DNA from: Strongylocentrotus droebachiensis
Taxonomy: Eukaryota > Echinodermata > Echinoidea > Camarodonta > Strongylocentrotidae
Assembly (NCBI GenBank): GCA_035222895.1
Contig: JAVYIG010000893.1
Span: forward strand, 186,001-250,000
Reading direction: 5' to 3'
Length of the DNA: 64,000 bases
Below the pieces are notes generated by a model that did not search any database, had not been told where the DNA came from, and saw nothing but the letters and a program-made list of their open reading frames with translations. Below, in pieces: positions 34,726 through 46,209 of the stretch. The translations under genes and the position numbers were made by a program. Each line of letters starts with the position of its first letter. The first letter of the stretch is position 1.

Positions 34726-35336
34726 AAAAGAGGTTCAGGTATCTTTTTTAAGCATTATGATAGCATAAGGTTGGAGTAATATTGTATAGAAGTCTCAAAT
34801 TAACTAATGTGTTTGGTTCTCAAGACATTTGACTCCAGAACTGTTTTGGATGTTAAAAAAGAAGTCCATCCTGATATTGAGTTGGTTTTGATAAAAGCAG
34901 AAACAAATGAGAGAAACACATTTAAAAATACATTTTTGAAATTTTCATCAGTGAAACACAAATTGGCAAGCTTGCGAGCTCCACTCCAATTTGCTCTGTG
35001 CAGAATACTTCATACAATTTCATCTTCTTAGTAACTGATGATGGAACAGATTTGTTTTTAATACAGGGGTGTATAGTATAGGGTGAATGTATGATTGAAC
35101 ATTTTCGTTAGGGAAAATAATTAAAATCAATCGCAGTTTTTTAGTACAGGGAAAATTGGAGAGGACCTCACAAGATATGTTACAGAGTTGCCAATTTGTG
35201 TTTGATTTATCGCACCTTATAAATATTCATAAGTTTTTTAATTTTTAATTCGTTTTTGCTCAAAACTGTCAACTACCTGTTTCTCTCATTCTCTGCTTCT
35301 ATTTAAACCAAATTGATATCAGGGTGAACCTTCTCT
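34726..35336. mobile_element. Family H TTAA-flanked element, copy 2
   Basis: The right end, inverted, reads AGAGAAGGTTCACCCTGATA, matching the family H left end AGGGGAAGTGCACCCTAATC, and abuts TTAA at 35337-35340. The left boundary is set at TTAA 34722-34725 because AAGAGGTTCAGG follows, but this is less sure. The block GAGGACCTCACAAGATATGT then TTGCCAATTTG is shared with the other copies. Confidence 0.5.
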
Positions 35337-35344
35337 TTAATGTC

Positions 35345-36345
35345 AATTATTACACTTTTTGTGACATTTAATCATTTATTTACACTCCAAGTATAAGTTT
35401 GGCTAAATCTGCGCCCTTGAACAAGAGTAAAATCCAAGTTTGATATCTAAATTATCTGAGTTTAAAACTTAAACGGTTGCGGTTATTATCTTCCCAAGGA
35501 CTGTTCGGAGGTACCAAAGATCACCAGAATTGCATTTATATTTACTTTCTTTTGTGTAACAGATTTTATATATAGAAAGAAAAACCCTAATTTCACCTTC
35601 TTTTCTCCTTTATCAAATTGAAATATAAATCATGATGTTAAAACGGGGCGACATTGCGAAAGTATGTAATTGCCATTAAGTTAATTAACCTGTACTTTCA
35701 TTATCAATAACCAATGTAAATACGTTTTTGAGTACCAAATGAATAAATAATGAAAAAATAAATAGTTTGTCATTATTTCCTTTCTCTATATTAAGAAAAT
35801 CTTCATGATTTCTGTGAGACAACATATTGACATTTTTAAAAGCATAATTGTATTCTTATATTCACATTTTGATGGCGGAAAATAGCCCCTCCAAATGCAT
35901 TATATGAAAATGATTGAAATGTGATAACAACATTAAAAAGTAGAGTAACATATTAGCATATACTCGACTAAAAAATGCAATACGTTGGATTTTATTTGTT
36001 TAAGTATAAATCAAGAAGAACAGTCGGCCTGAACAAACCGAGATTGAGATCATTGTACCATTATCTCATCCCATAATTACTCCAGCCGTTAAATCGAATT
36101 TAGATGAGTCAACTTTTAAATAGAGTATATAACAGCTTTAGCTGATCATTATCTTTTTACTTTATAAACAAAATGAAACCACGAGAGAAGTTCATGGAAA
36201 TTGTATAACCTCGTTCTATATGTCAGACCTAGCGACGATTCGCCATCATATTGCAGTATAGTCTTCCCAACAGATATGAAAGACAATGTACTTTCTGAGG
36301 TTAATGTACTAATGCAGAGGACTCTAGTAAAATACAAAAAATGAC
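35345..36345. other. AT-rich, no gene recognised
   Basis: Nothing recognised beyond AT-rich sequence. Confidence 0.5.
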
Positions 36346-36350
36346 CTTAA

Positions 36351-37230
36351 AGTGACTAGGTAACATTGCCTCAGATTCTGAAACAAAATCCCGAATTTAA
36401 CTTATGCTGCAATCATAATTATAAACTTTTAGGTCAGTCAGGAATCCCATGACTTTTACAAGCCGATCGCCTGTCTGATTATCAAGATATTCATGATTAG
36501 AAATCGAAATGTCATTTTTCGTTTTCCTAACGGTTTTTATAACACTACAGTCTATTGGTGAAAATGAGTGTGGTTAAAACCGGTCACTCACTTTTTTGAG
36601 GCACTTCATGATCATTTTGAAGCGCAATTTTTTCAGGGCTTCAACGCTACACCATATCACAGACACTGAAACACGTAGGCCTAGGGCCATGCTTCTCAGA
36701 TTTAAAGGTAATACAAAGTTTTGGTATGGGGTCATGAATTTGGTTCAAATGAACATATTGGGCGCATATGCGGTCCTACAATATTCAGTGATCGTTGTCG
36801 CGGTTGAAATCGAGTCTAAAGTTATGAAATTGTAAATAATAAACACTTTATGTTGTATAGCTCCCTCTCAAGGTCAAGATATAAATTAAGCTATAAAACA
36901 ATTTTTCTTGACTAAAATCTACCGATTAGTTGTTCCCGTTCGGAAATTATGTATCACAACTACATATTCTGAGATTTTCATGGTCGCAGCTACCATTGTA
37001 CGGCCGTAGGCGCTATTTGAAATTTATCAACATTTACCGGGAGCACCGGTAAATTTTTATGTTCCATTTTTCTCGAAATCAGAAGTAGTTTAGGGGCTAA
37101 ATTTTCTTGTGTTTATAATACATCCACAGGGGCATCCAAATATATCAAAATTGTAAAGAATCACTATCCACCCAATTTTCAAAATTTCCCAAAACGTTGT
37201 ATTACCTTTAACATTTCTTTAAAGAATGTA
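36351..37230 (-). mobile_element. Family A element, copy 4, interrupted
   Basis: A reverse-orientation copy starting at TTAA 36347-36350 with AGTGACTAGGTAACATTGCC. It runs through GCCGATCGCCTGTCTGATTA and ACACCATATCACAGACACTG to CTCAGAT at 36701, where a second element is inserted. The remaining end (about 37212-37230) is degenerate. Confidence 0.75.
36706..37207. mobile_element. Family G TTAA element nested in family A
   Basis: The left end AGGTAATACAAAGTTTTGG and the right end (inverted AGGTAATACAACGTTTTGGG) form a terminal inverted repeat of about 20 bases. TTAA lies at 36702-36705 and 37208-37211; family A has a single TTAA at this place (ATCTGAGATTTAACATCG on that strand orientation), so the TTAA was duplicated by the insertion. 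No coding frame of note. Confidence 0.85.
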
Positions 37231-37234
37231 AGGC

Positions 37235-38265
37235 CACCACGTTTTTCTTTAGTCTCTATATGATATGTTCTTTGAAAAATTCTTAGTCGAAGCATTGGTA
37301 TTGGCAGTCTCCAATACATTTAGATTTGTTCATCATAACAGTACAGCTTTCGAAGGGGCAGATTCAGGGTTTTGTAAAAGTTAGGGAGGGTATTCACAAT
37401 CCACCCAAATGACACAGTTGAGGGGCAACATTTTTGGTTGTATACTTAAGGTATGCTATTTAGTTTTAAGGAGTGTGGGGGCTAGGGCCCTTTGTGCCCC
37501 TTAAGACATCCACTGAGCTTTACTCATTTTTCTCTAATAAATACATATAGGCCTAGATCAATAGGAAAATAAGAATTAAATAAATAACTATCAAATAAAT
37601 AAATAAAGTCATTAATAAATTATTTTTTTATGAAGTAATCAATGAATTGATTAATTAAAAAACATATAATACAACATGCCATGCGAAAATAGCAATGCGT
37701 GTATATCGAGGTGCATGTTGCCTTAACATAATATTACATAATTTATTTAGTTTTTTACATAATTGTCTTCAATATTCAGACCTGTAGACATCACTGCTCC
37801 AATAATAGTAAAATGCGCGCCCCTTCTAAGCACACTCCTCTATAAATTATCAAACAGATGCAACATTCTCTACATTAAATATACACCCTTCCATAACTCA
37901 GGTTATTTATGATTCTATCTTATTCCTGATGATTAGTCTGGCTTCTTTTTTCTTCTAAATGTTGGTTTTTAGATGATATTTTTAAGATGAAAGACTCATG
38001 AATTATGAATCCCAAAGAAAAACGTGACGCATGTCAGATTCGCAAGACTCCCTTAATTTGCTTTTATTTTTAAAATTGAAAATTAAATTTATCCATTTTA
38101 TGACCAAAACAAAACAGTAAAAACGTGTTCAGAAGTTAGGCTTGTATGGTGAAAAAGTTTAGGAAATATTGAATAACGAAATGGTACGAAATGACGACAT
38201 CATGGCAATTTACATAATTAAAATCAATGTCGAAGTTGGTCATAGAGGTAAGTGTTTGTTTGTTT
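37235..38265. other. AT-rich, no gene recognised
   Basis: A less AT-rich part at 37360-37510 resembles worn repeat sequence. Nothing firm. Confidence 0.45.
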
Positions 38266-38273
38266 CGTTTTGT

Positions 38274-38465
38274 TTTACCTGACTGCTAAGAAAGCATATG
38301 ATTTTATGCTTGTAATTATTAAAGCAACCAGTGGACCGACGGCTTTAAGTCCTCTCTGAGGGACTTGATATGAGGATTAATGCCTTACCAAAGGGCACTA
38401 GCCCATCGACATGGTTTCGAACCTGGGACTTCCCGGTTATGAGACCACTGCTCTACCACTGAGAA
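38274..38465 (-). mobile_element. tRNA-headed SINE (S1 family), near full length
   Basis: On the minus strand: TCTCAGTGGTAGAGCAGTGG (A box), CCAGGTTCGAAACC (B box), then TAGTGCCCTTTGGTAAGGCA (central block), then AGGACTTAAAGCCGTCGGTC, then tail CATATGCTTTCTTAGCAGTC. This is the best-preserved member of the family in the window. Confidence 0.85.
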
Positions 38466-38570
38466 ATGTAGGCAATTTTTCTAGTGGACCAGTAACAATA
38501 TGATATTCATAATATATTTAGAGTAGTGCCCCAAGGGAAAAGGCGCTTAGGAGAGAAAACAGAAATTAGT

Positions 38571-38760
38571 GATATTTTTGGACACAACGGGAGAGTTGGC
38601 CGTGCATACGTCACAATCTACTGACAAAATTGCCAATTTGAGATTTGCATAAATTCAGTGATCTTATATTTCAAACACTCATTACTCCCTTATTTTAGGT
38701 CCAATTTATATCAAAGTTTGGACATTCTTATTTTCTTACTTTCCTGCCTCCATACAAATG
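38571..38760. mobile_element. Family H fragment
   Basis: Blocks GAGAGTTGGCCGTGCATACG, AAAATTGCCAATTTGAG and CCAATTTATATCAAAGTTTGG resemble inner and end parts of 34726-35336. Ends are not resolved. Confidence 0.4.
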
Positions 38761-39339
38761 AACGTGTTACACAGGCTAGATTGCCCTAAAAAACACTAAC
38801 CAAGTCTGTGCTGTAAACATGAGGACAAACTGTCTTTCTTTGTTCTTTATTAGTAGATTCTTGAGAAAAAAAATCTCCTCAATCTTATTTACACCATTTG
38901 ATATTTCTTTAAAAACATTAACTAAGTTCTTTGCTTACTGCTGAGCGATAGCCTATATACAAATTGAACAATTTTTATTCCCATATATTAAGTGAATGTA
39001 CGCAATTCGATGTCCTCATTTGGAGCAATCTTTAGCATCCAGGGTATATTGTTTGAGAAAGAATTACGCGTATCATCTCCGGCATAATGTAATCAATAAT
39101 TATTATGAGGCCTTGGCTGCACACAATTTTGGAAAAGGATTAATGAGGTGAAATCGATAGAACTAATGTCAAAATCAATTCCGGGCGGAGGGTGCTCAGT
39201 GTGTAATTATATTAAACGTCAAATGAATATGAAAACCGGTGAATATTTATGAAAATGTTATTATATTACATCTATTTTACTGTGATTATTAAGACACTTT
39301 AAAATGATTTATGAAAATAATGTTCATATTATATTTATT

Positions 39340-39493
39340 CTTGGGAACCTACAAAAACAAGCTATGCTTTCCAGTAGGTTCCTGTTTCATTTCATAATTT
39401 CGAACTTACTTTGTCAATTATGTTTTTACTGTGCAAACAATTGATGTATGAAATGGAAAAATAAAATCAATCAATCAATCAATCAATCAATAA
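39340..39493 (+). mobile_element. Probable non-LTR 3' end with (AATC)n tail
   Basis: An AATAAAATC signal is directly followed by six ATCA units at 39467-39491, the tail form of many CR1-like LINEs and SINEs. A GGAACCTAC/GTAGGTTCC inverted pair lies at 39346-39385. No reverse transcriptase frame precedes it. Confidence 0.45.
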
Positions 39494-39499
39494 TTCTAT

Positions 39500-40660
39500 G
39501 AGGCCCATTCAGGAGGGCGTGAGCGATATAGTTATATGAAGAGCGCCCCGTATGTCTGTGTTTGATAATACACCGTTTTAATTCCACTAAAATACTGACC
39601 GTCACTTTTCAAATTGAAAACTACACATTCAGAACCACGACTCGAGATTCACCAGAATGACCTCGTCATAAGAAAGCAATAAATGAACGTATGCATCGCA
39701 CTGTTTCATCAAAATGGAAATTTTAGACTAAACATCGCTTTGACTATCGGAGATGATAACATGAATTGCCTGAAACTTTCAGAGTAAAATACGATAGGAG
39801 ATATAGGGAGAAAAAAATCTTCCTTGATGATATAATTTCCATAATTAATAATAATGAGAGGATAACTATTAAATGCACTTATATAGTCCTTAAAAGTTTG
39901 TTCTCAACAACACTCTAATCGTAGACCAGTGGCGTATCCAGTTATTATCTTTCCTAGGGGATAGGTAAGACGGGGGGGGGGGCACTTATATTTTGAAACA
40001 ATCAACACACAACACACTACACATTACTTTATACTTTTGTATACACGGCCTTAACATAATATGAAGATTCAAGATTCAAGATTCGAGACAATTTATCTTG
40101 AAATGAAATGTAATTCACGTGTCTTTTCTTGAAATCCCACGCTTATAGTATTATGTGGATTGTGGGAGGGGGGATTGACCTTTACACAAAACCATGTTAC
40201 GACTGGCCAACGTGAAAACAAAATCTCATTGACACAAAGGGTCCCATCTATATTGTTAGTCTAAAATATTGGGGAACTTTACAGGTCGAATGTTGTGTTT
40301 TTAAAAGGCGAATCGCGATTTGCAAGGTCGCACATGTTTTTTTCCTCTCCCCCTTTTTATTTTTGGTCCTTTAATGTCTTCCATGCTATATGAAGAACTT
40401 GGGAAATAAAATTTAGATTCAGACCATTAATATGCCCACAAGAACAAGTTTCGCTAATATTCACGCACTATCTGGTGATATAGGGCTTACCTCAACTAGG
40501 AAGGCCTTTAATTATTTATTTTTAAGAGCAGTTCCCTTTGCGATCTTCGTTTAAGAGGAAAAGGGAACCGGAAAGGGACAAGCAGAGGTGTATATAGACG
40601 GCTTGCAGGATTAGGGGGAGGTTGTTGGGAAGAGTATTGGTCCTAAGAGGTAAAACATCC
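39500..40660. other. No gene recognised
   Basis: Includes CAGTGGCGTATCCAG at about 39931-39945 near a G run (39971-39981), a lone hAT-like terminus, and a short GATTCAA triplication at 40066-40086. Confidence 0.5.
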
Positions 40661-40664
40661 CCGT

Positions 40665-42870
40665 TTGACATTGTTCAACTCAAAGCTCTTTTCACACCAA
40701 TGTATTGATAAGGTTCATGGCCGAGTCATAATTATGAACTCGCCCTACATTAATCCAGACAGACTGTATACCATTTATCATCACATGAGCATCTCAGGTC
40801 TTGAGTGCCAGACCGTCCGGAGAGGCGCAAGACTCTCTTCAGAGACTTGTTACCAATCTGTGATATAACGTAGACTTTGGAACTGTGCCGAGTTTCTTTG
40901 AGGCCACTAGTTCATGTGCGTTTCTTTTGTATTGGCAGAACTTAGACGATTTTTGAATGTATCTATATATCGGTGGGAAATAATAAATATCTTGTTTCAA
41001 TTGACTGTCAAGGACTGTAAGTAAAGTAAAATTTAATTTTGTCTTATTTCATGCAGGTTAATTATGTAAAATGTAAACGGTAAAAAATACTTTGACAAAT
41101 TCCTTTCGCATAGTTCTGTGTAAGAACCTCACATTTGAATGATTTAGAGAGCATAAACCATCTCCGTGTGTCTGTTCATGACGTTATGATAGCCCGCCTT
41201 CTTAGTAGGAAAAACAAACTTTCTTATAAGACTGTTGATGTCAGATTTTTCGTTGTTAAGCAAAACAATATGTTTGAAACCAGCAACCTTTACAACTTGG
41301 CCAGTATGACGTCACACTTTGGTACAAGACCAATATCTCTACAAGAGATATCTCGAATGCAATTATTGATAATCTCTAGCTAACAGGATCGGATATTCAC
41401 TATTTGAGGAGTAGTTTTCAAAAGATCACTTTGTTTTTTTTAATGGAAATTCACGCAAACAAGATAATAGTGTAATTCACTCCCAAAAGAGAAACTCAAA
41501 ATGATCACTTTAGAGTGGACTCAAATTGCACGGATTTTTTTTTGAGTGGATTCAAGTCCAAGCTTAATCCATTGTGTTTAGGAAACAGGTGGTTCTACTT
41601 CTTCTCCTTTACCTTCCTTTATTGTTATTCTTCTTCTCTTTCTTCTTTTTTTCTTTCTGTTATTGTTGTTGTTGTTCTTTTCTTTCTTCGCCTTCTTTTT
41701 AGGACAGCTAAATTGTGTATTTTAACAGCAAACTCCATTCTGACCATTCAGATCCTTCCCTAGATAGATTTGCATTCACTCCATCAAACTTCAAATTCTT
41801 GTTTTGAAACTATACAGGTTTCAACGGGAGAAATAGTTTCATTAGGCGTTTTTAATGTGAGAGCTAACAATCTCTATAAAATACGCCAAGCCATTTGCTT
41901 TACCTTGAAACTATGTGATTCATTTATACGGTTTAGGCCTTTAGGGGAACAACTTGTTGCATACTACCAAACAAATATTGTTCGCATTGAAGAGCTTACT
42001 AAATAAAATACCTGTAAATACTCATCTCAAACGAATCGTTGCACTCTAACAAAAGTTCTTCAAGACATTCGAAAGAATATAAAAACATAATTACACAAAA
42101 TAATGTCTTGCGCACTTTAAATACATCAGTTCCTCCCCCGCTAAAGGTCTTCAGAGCACCTCGTGTATATGATAGTAAGCTGAACTTAAAGCATTATTAT
42201 CATATCTTTTTGGTACTTGTTTGTACTTTGGACAAAAATCAAATTGTACTTCTATGATCCCAATAAAATTGATTAATATATAATATTAAGATATCTAACA
42301 AGAAGCCATAACCAATCCCTCCGAACAAAATACAAAAAGAGAATATATTCCAATCTATGCTGAAAACGCAACTACTATTGCATAGTCAACCATTTTGATA
42401 ACGAAAAAGATATAATTTGTTTACAATTAAATAATTATTTGGGGGTAAGATTATCTGGTTTATTATATCACAGAAATTTCTTTACTTCATATTTGATAAT
42501 ATTATCAAAACTTTGAGTGTATTATCATGAATTACAGAATCTTGTCATTGGAGGGGCATACAAATAGGTAATGGCTGCAGTATCTATTTGCTACCAAACA
42601 TGTTGAACCATGCAATCAAATATTAATACAAAATTAATTAAATCTGAGTAAAATAGTGTGTAAGGTAGGTATGTTTTCAAATCAAAGGCCCCTGGCTGCC
42701 AAAGAAGGTAATGATAATTGTGCAAGAAAGTTCTCATTCATATTAATTATCACAACAAGATGATTCTACGTTATTTAGTTGAACCCTCCTGAACCTCAAA
42801 ACACACGAGAACTAAAAGCAGCAATAGTATAAAACACAATTACCATGCGCATAAAATTCGTAGCACGGTA
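40665..42870. other. AT-rich, no gene recognised
   Basis: Open frames at 40665, 41135, 41515, 41770 and 42039 are 67-82 codons with no domain and no supporting splice context. T/C-rich patch at 41605-41700. Confidence 0.45.
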
Positions 42871-42875
42871 GATTA

Positions 42876-42910
42876 ATATATATATATATATATTTATATA
42901 TATTAATGTC
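42876..42910. repeat. (TA)n palindromic tract
   Basis: ATTAATATATATATATATAT with a mirrored ATATATTAAT end. Confidence 0.85.
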
Positions 42911-43047
42911 GTATTATTTCGTTGCGTTAATCACTCAATGTCACTTAGCTACCTAATTTCAAGCATATTTTAAACTTCAGGTGCACTTGGCAAGGTTTTA
43001 ATTTGTTGGATTGTGGTAAATGTACAAGACTGAACAATACGAGCGGT

Positions 43048-43215
43048 CTTCTACCTCCTCCTCTTCTCTTTCATTTATCCTCTTTATTCGTTATTCCCTC
43101 TTCCTTTCTTTCTCTGTCTGTATCTTATTATTTCGTTATCTCCATTCCCCTCTCCCTCTTCTACATATCTACCCGCTCCCCTTTTCTCTCTTCTACCCCC
43201 TTTTCTCATTTTTTC
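43048..43215. repeat. Long polypyrimidine tract
   Basis: About 165 bases strongly C/T-rich on the plus strand; Ser/Leu/Phe-rich frames over it are artefacts. Confidence 0.8.
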
Positions 43216-43741
43216 CTTATTTCTGATGACATGAAATTGAAACTTTACAATGGTAACTGTAATATTCGAGGATCTATTCAGTGTATAACTGGTGAATAAC
43301 TATAGTTGTTATACTGATTGGTACTTCTTTATTTCCATTATGATTTGTATGTTTTCTGTACATTTCTCTTTGTCAATTGAATAATTTTCTACTCTTGGGC
43401 TGCATGTGTGATGTTTAAAAAAAAAAATCATAATAAACCGAGTCAATTCAATTCGATGTAATACAACATAGCTACATGTAGCCTGTTTTAAGGAACCCAA
43501 TGGAATATATACAACCCTATATTAACAATAAAAGAAGAAAAATTGTGGTAAAACTTGTCACCATGAGGTTATTATAACGATGACACGACAGGTATCTTTA
43601 TTAAAATGCTATTGATCGAACTACATAGCATTAGGGTTAGTGAAGTAAGTCTAGACAGCATTTGAAATGCTTCCAAAACACAAATCGGCCTAGTTTCACG
43701 AATATAATAGTCTGTTGGCAAATGCAGGATTCGACCATTCA

Positions 43742-43804
43742 ATTCTTTGGCACTTGTATAGGTTCTGTTTGTATTCTTTGGCACTCGTATAGATTCTTCT
43801 TGTA
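43742..43804. repeat. Tandem pair of ~31-bp units
   Basis: ATTCTTTGGCACTTGTATAG followed by GTTCTGTTTGT, then the same with three or four changes. Confidence 0.85.
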
Positions 43805-43848
43805 TTCCTGGTCAATCCGTGCGTAAACTCGCACAGTAGAATATTAGG

Positions 43849-43977
43849 CCTAGGGACTTTTAGATTCGCACGAAGACAATGGGGATTGCTACGATCGACG
43901 TCCTTTTAGTGCACTGCCTTGAATGGACGTCACACGTTTCAGTCCACGCAAATCTAAAAGTCCCTACTGAACCTAGG
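43849..43977. mobile_element. Foldback element, ~130 bp
   Basis: CCTAGGGACTTTTAGATTCG (43849-43868) is mirrored by GCAAATCTAAAAGTCCCTA (43948-43966) and then, after a small insertion, CCTAGG (43972-43977). The core contains CGACGTCC and GGACGTCA. Probable MITE; target duplication not identified. Confidence 0.7.
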
Positions 43978-43984
43978 ATGAAGC

Positions 43985-45330
43985 CTAGACGTCACAAGTT
44001 CAACATCAAAAGAGAGTAACCTATGACCCAGGTCATCACAGGTCATCGCTAAAGGTAATCATGTTTATATGATGAGGCGGGTGTCAATTCAAATTATGTT
44101 TGAAGCACAAGATGTTAGGGCTAGAGCTTCAACGCAATCTCCTTCAGGTTGTATGGGTCATTCTAAATTCCTGACATGTTAGAGGGCTATAGCCGTAACA
44201 CCACTGCCGTTGTCGAGGCCTGCCTAGCATGCCTCTGACCCTAACAATCAGGACAGTCAAACTTCGCGTGGAAAATTAAGGGTACTAGTCAAATAAATAA
44301 CATTAGAATAGAAAAGCAACTTTAGTTTTACATAATTATACTGTACGATCAAAATAATAACGATGTACATTAAGTGATACCATTTCGAGCAACTCAAGGC
44401 ATCATTTTGTCGAAAAGGGGGAAATACTTGCGCTGTGGTCTACACGCGTCTGTAAGTTAGATTTTGAGTTGACGAGCGTTTTCGTTGTCGTTGAGATCTG
44501 CGTTCATGTACAGCAGTAAATTTATAGTCATGATATAATTTACGATGACAAGTTATGATAAAATTATACCAGGGCAGTTTATGGTGATATATAATCCTTT
44601 CCATGTTTTTCCTGATAAGATTAATGGTGAAAATAAATATATATGGTGATGTTTTGTTTTTTTCCAACAAAATTACAGATAACATCTGTTCTCGATAAAC
44701 GAATCTGTAATTACTTTTGCAAGAGTAATATCTGTATTAAAATAATATTTTGACAAAAATATATTTGAAAGATATGTGACTAAATGTACTAATTTGTGTT
44801 GATTATTGAGGCATTATCATTTTTAGGACAAAAACAATGTATAGAATACCCGAGATGATTATCATGATCACTAATATAATCATAATAATTATAATAATTT
44901 CAACCAATAAGATAATCCGATTAAAGAAAAAGATGGTTAAATATCAAGTGCCTCTTGAGTTGTTAACTTTGTTTATCATATATGAATTCAAATTCATTTT
45001 AGATATTTAAAATCCATGTTATATCTTTGTTTAAATAAATTATCATTGCTAGTCCTTTTTCTACATAATTGGATAAACAAAACGATTACTAGTAAATAAC
45101 TTGATGCAAAAGCAATTATGGGAAATATATTTTCATCATTGGCAGTGGTCACAACAATGTAATTGTATACCCCAATAATCAAACGATAATATGTGTCTTT
45201 AAAACAAATATTTAAAAAATCCATTTTTCCACGAACATTAGAAATACATTATTGAAAATATGTTTGTCTTCTGTTAACCCAACAGTTCAACAAATATTTG
45301 TATCTTGAATAATCAATTTTAGTTATATTA
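43985..45330. other. No gene recognised
   Basis: A short less AT-rich part at 44030-44270, bounded loosely by GTTAGGG (44115) and CCCTAAC (44241), may be a worn MITE. The rest is AT-rich. Confidence 0.4.
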
Positions 45331-45335
45331 TAAAT

Positions 45336-45409
45336 TAGTGCTGTAACATCACGGATATCTCCAATTCCGTTTAACCGCCAGTCAAAACCGGACGGTTTTC
45401 GGTTAAACG

Positions 45410-45448
<39 letters not shown>

Positions 45449-45532
45449 GGGAAAACGAAACCGTCCAATTGAAAACGGAATCCGCCATGGGCGGTTGGAT
45501 ACCGGACGGTTAAACGTTTGACTACAGCACTA
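45336..45532. mobile_element. hAT-like MITE with poly-A core
   Basis: TAGTGCTGTA at the left and TACAGCACTA at the right are a perfect 10-bp inverted terminal pair. Inside, AACCGGACGGTTTTCGGTTA is mirrored by AACCGTCC and GGACGGTTAAACG around an A run of about 34 bases. The termini resemble those of hAT-derived MITEs; no exact 8-bp duplication is visible. Confidence 0.7.
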
Positions 45533-45720
45533 AACTATTATAAATGTAAATTACCTTGAATAAATGTTTGTTTATTTTTTGCAAATGAAAATCAATAAAA
45601 TCCCTGTGGAGGGAAAAAATATGGGGGGGAAATAATGTGAAATATATAATTGTTCTAGCAAAGAGTTAAATCATAAAGTCGTAAATTCACAGACTGTGTA
45701 CATGTTTTATTTTAGTTTAA

Positions 45721-46204
45721 AGGTACTATGTCCCATTTGCAGGCCAAAAAGTTGAAAAAGTTAAATTCCAACTGCATTTGAAAGATAATACTAATTTAGA
45801 ACTTCCCTAAAAAAATTGGGGCTCAAAAATGTCTTCCAGTGGGAAAATAACGACTATTAGTTGTCAAATTGACTTTAGGGTTATAGAGCCCAAAAGTAAT
45901 AGTCTTGATTTTCAGACCATTGTACCGAATGGTCATAGGATTTATGCTGCGCAAAGATTCAATCAGTTTAATCTTGGCCATCACAAGAAGTGGGTTATGT
46001 TATTACCAAAGAAGAAAAAAGCCAGTCAGTCACTCAATAGTGTCTGACAGTGAAGTCTAGCAAGTAAACGGGTTTCCTTGCATAATTTGAATATGAGGGC
46101 ACTGCTAACGTTTAAATTTCACAGATAGGACATACATGACATATTCATAATTCCTGTAAAGTTCTACAGAATTTGAGTTTGGCTGTAAAAGGGACATAGT
46201 ACCT
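45721..46204. mobile_element. Family B TTAA-flanked element, intact copy
   Basis: TTAA at 45717-45720 and 46205-46208. Ends AGGTACTATGTCCCATTTGC and (inverted) AGGTACTATGTCCCTTTTAC form a terminal inverted repeat of about 20 or more bases. It is the uninterrupted counterpart of 16489-18120 and reads AAGTAATAGTC where that copy carries the family T insertion. Confidence 0.9.
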
Positions 46205-46209
46205 TTAAC

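Noticed and set aside
17716-46047. Similar peptides encoded at 17716-17976 and 45829-46047
   Set aside because: The likeness reflects that both are copies of family B; frames differ in ends and no domain is seen.
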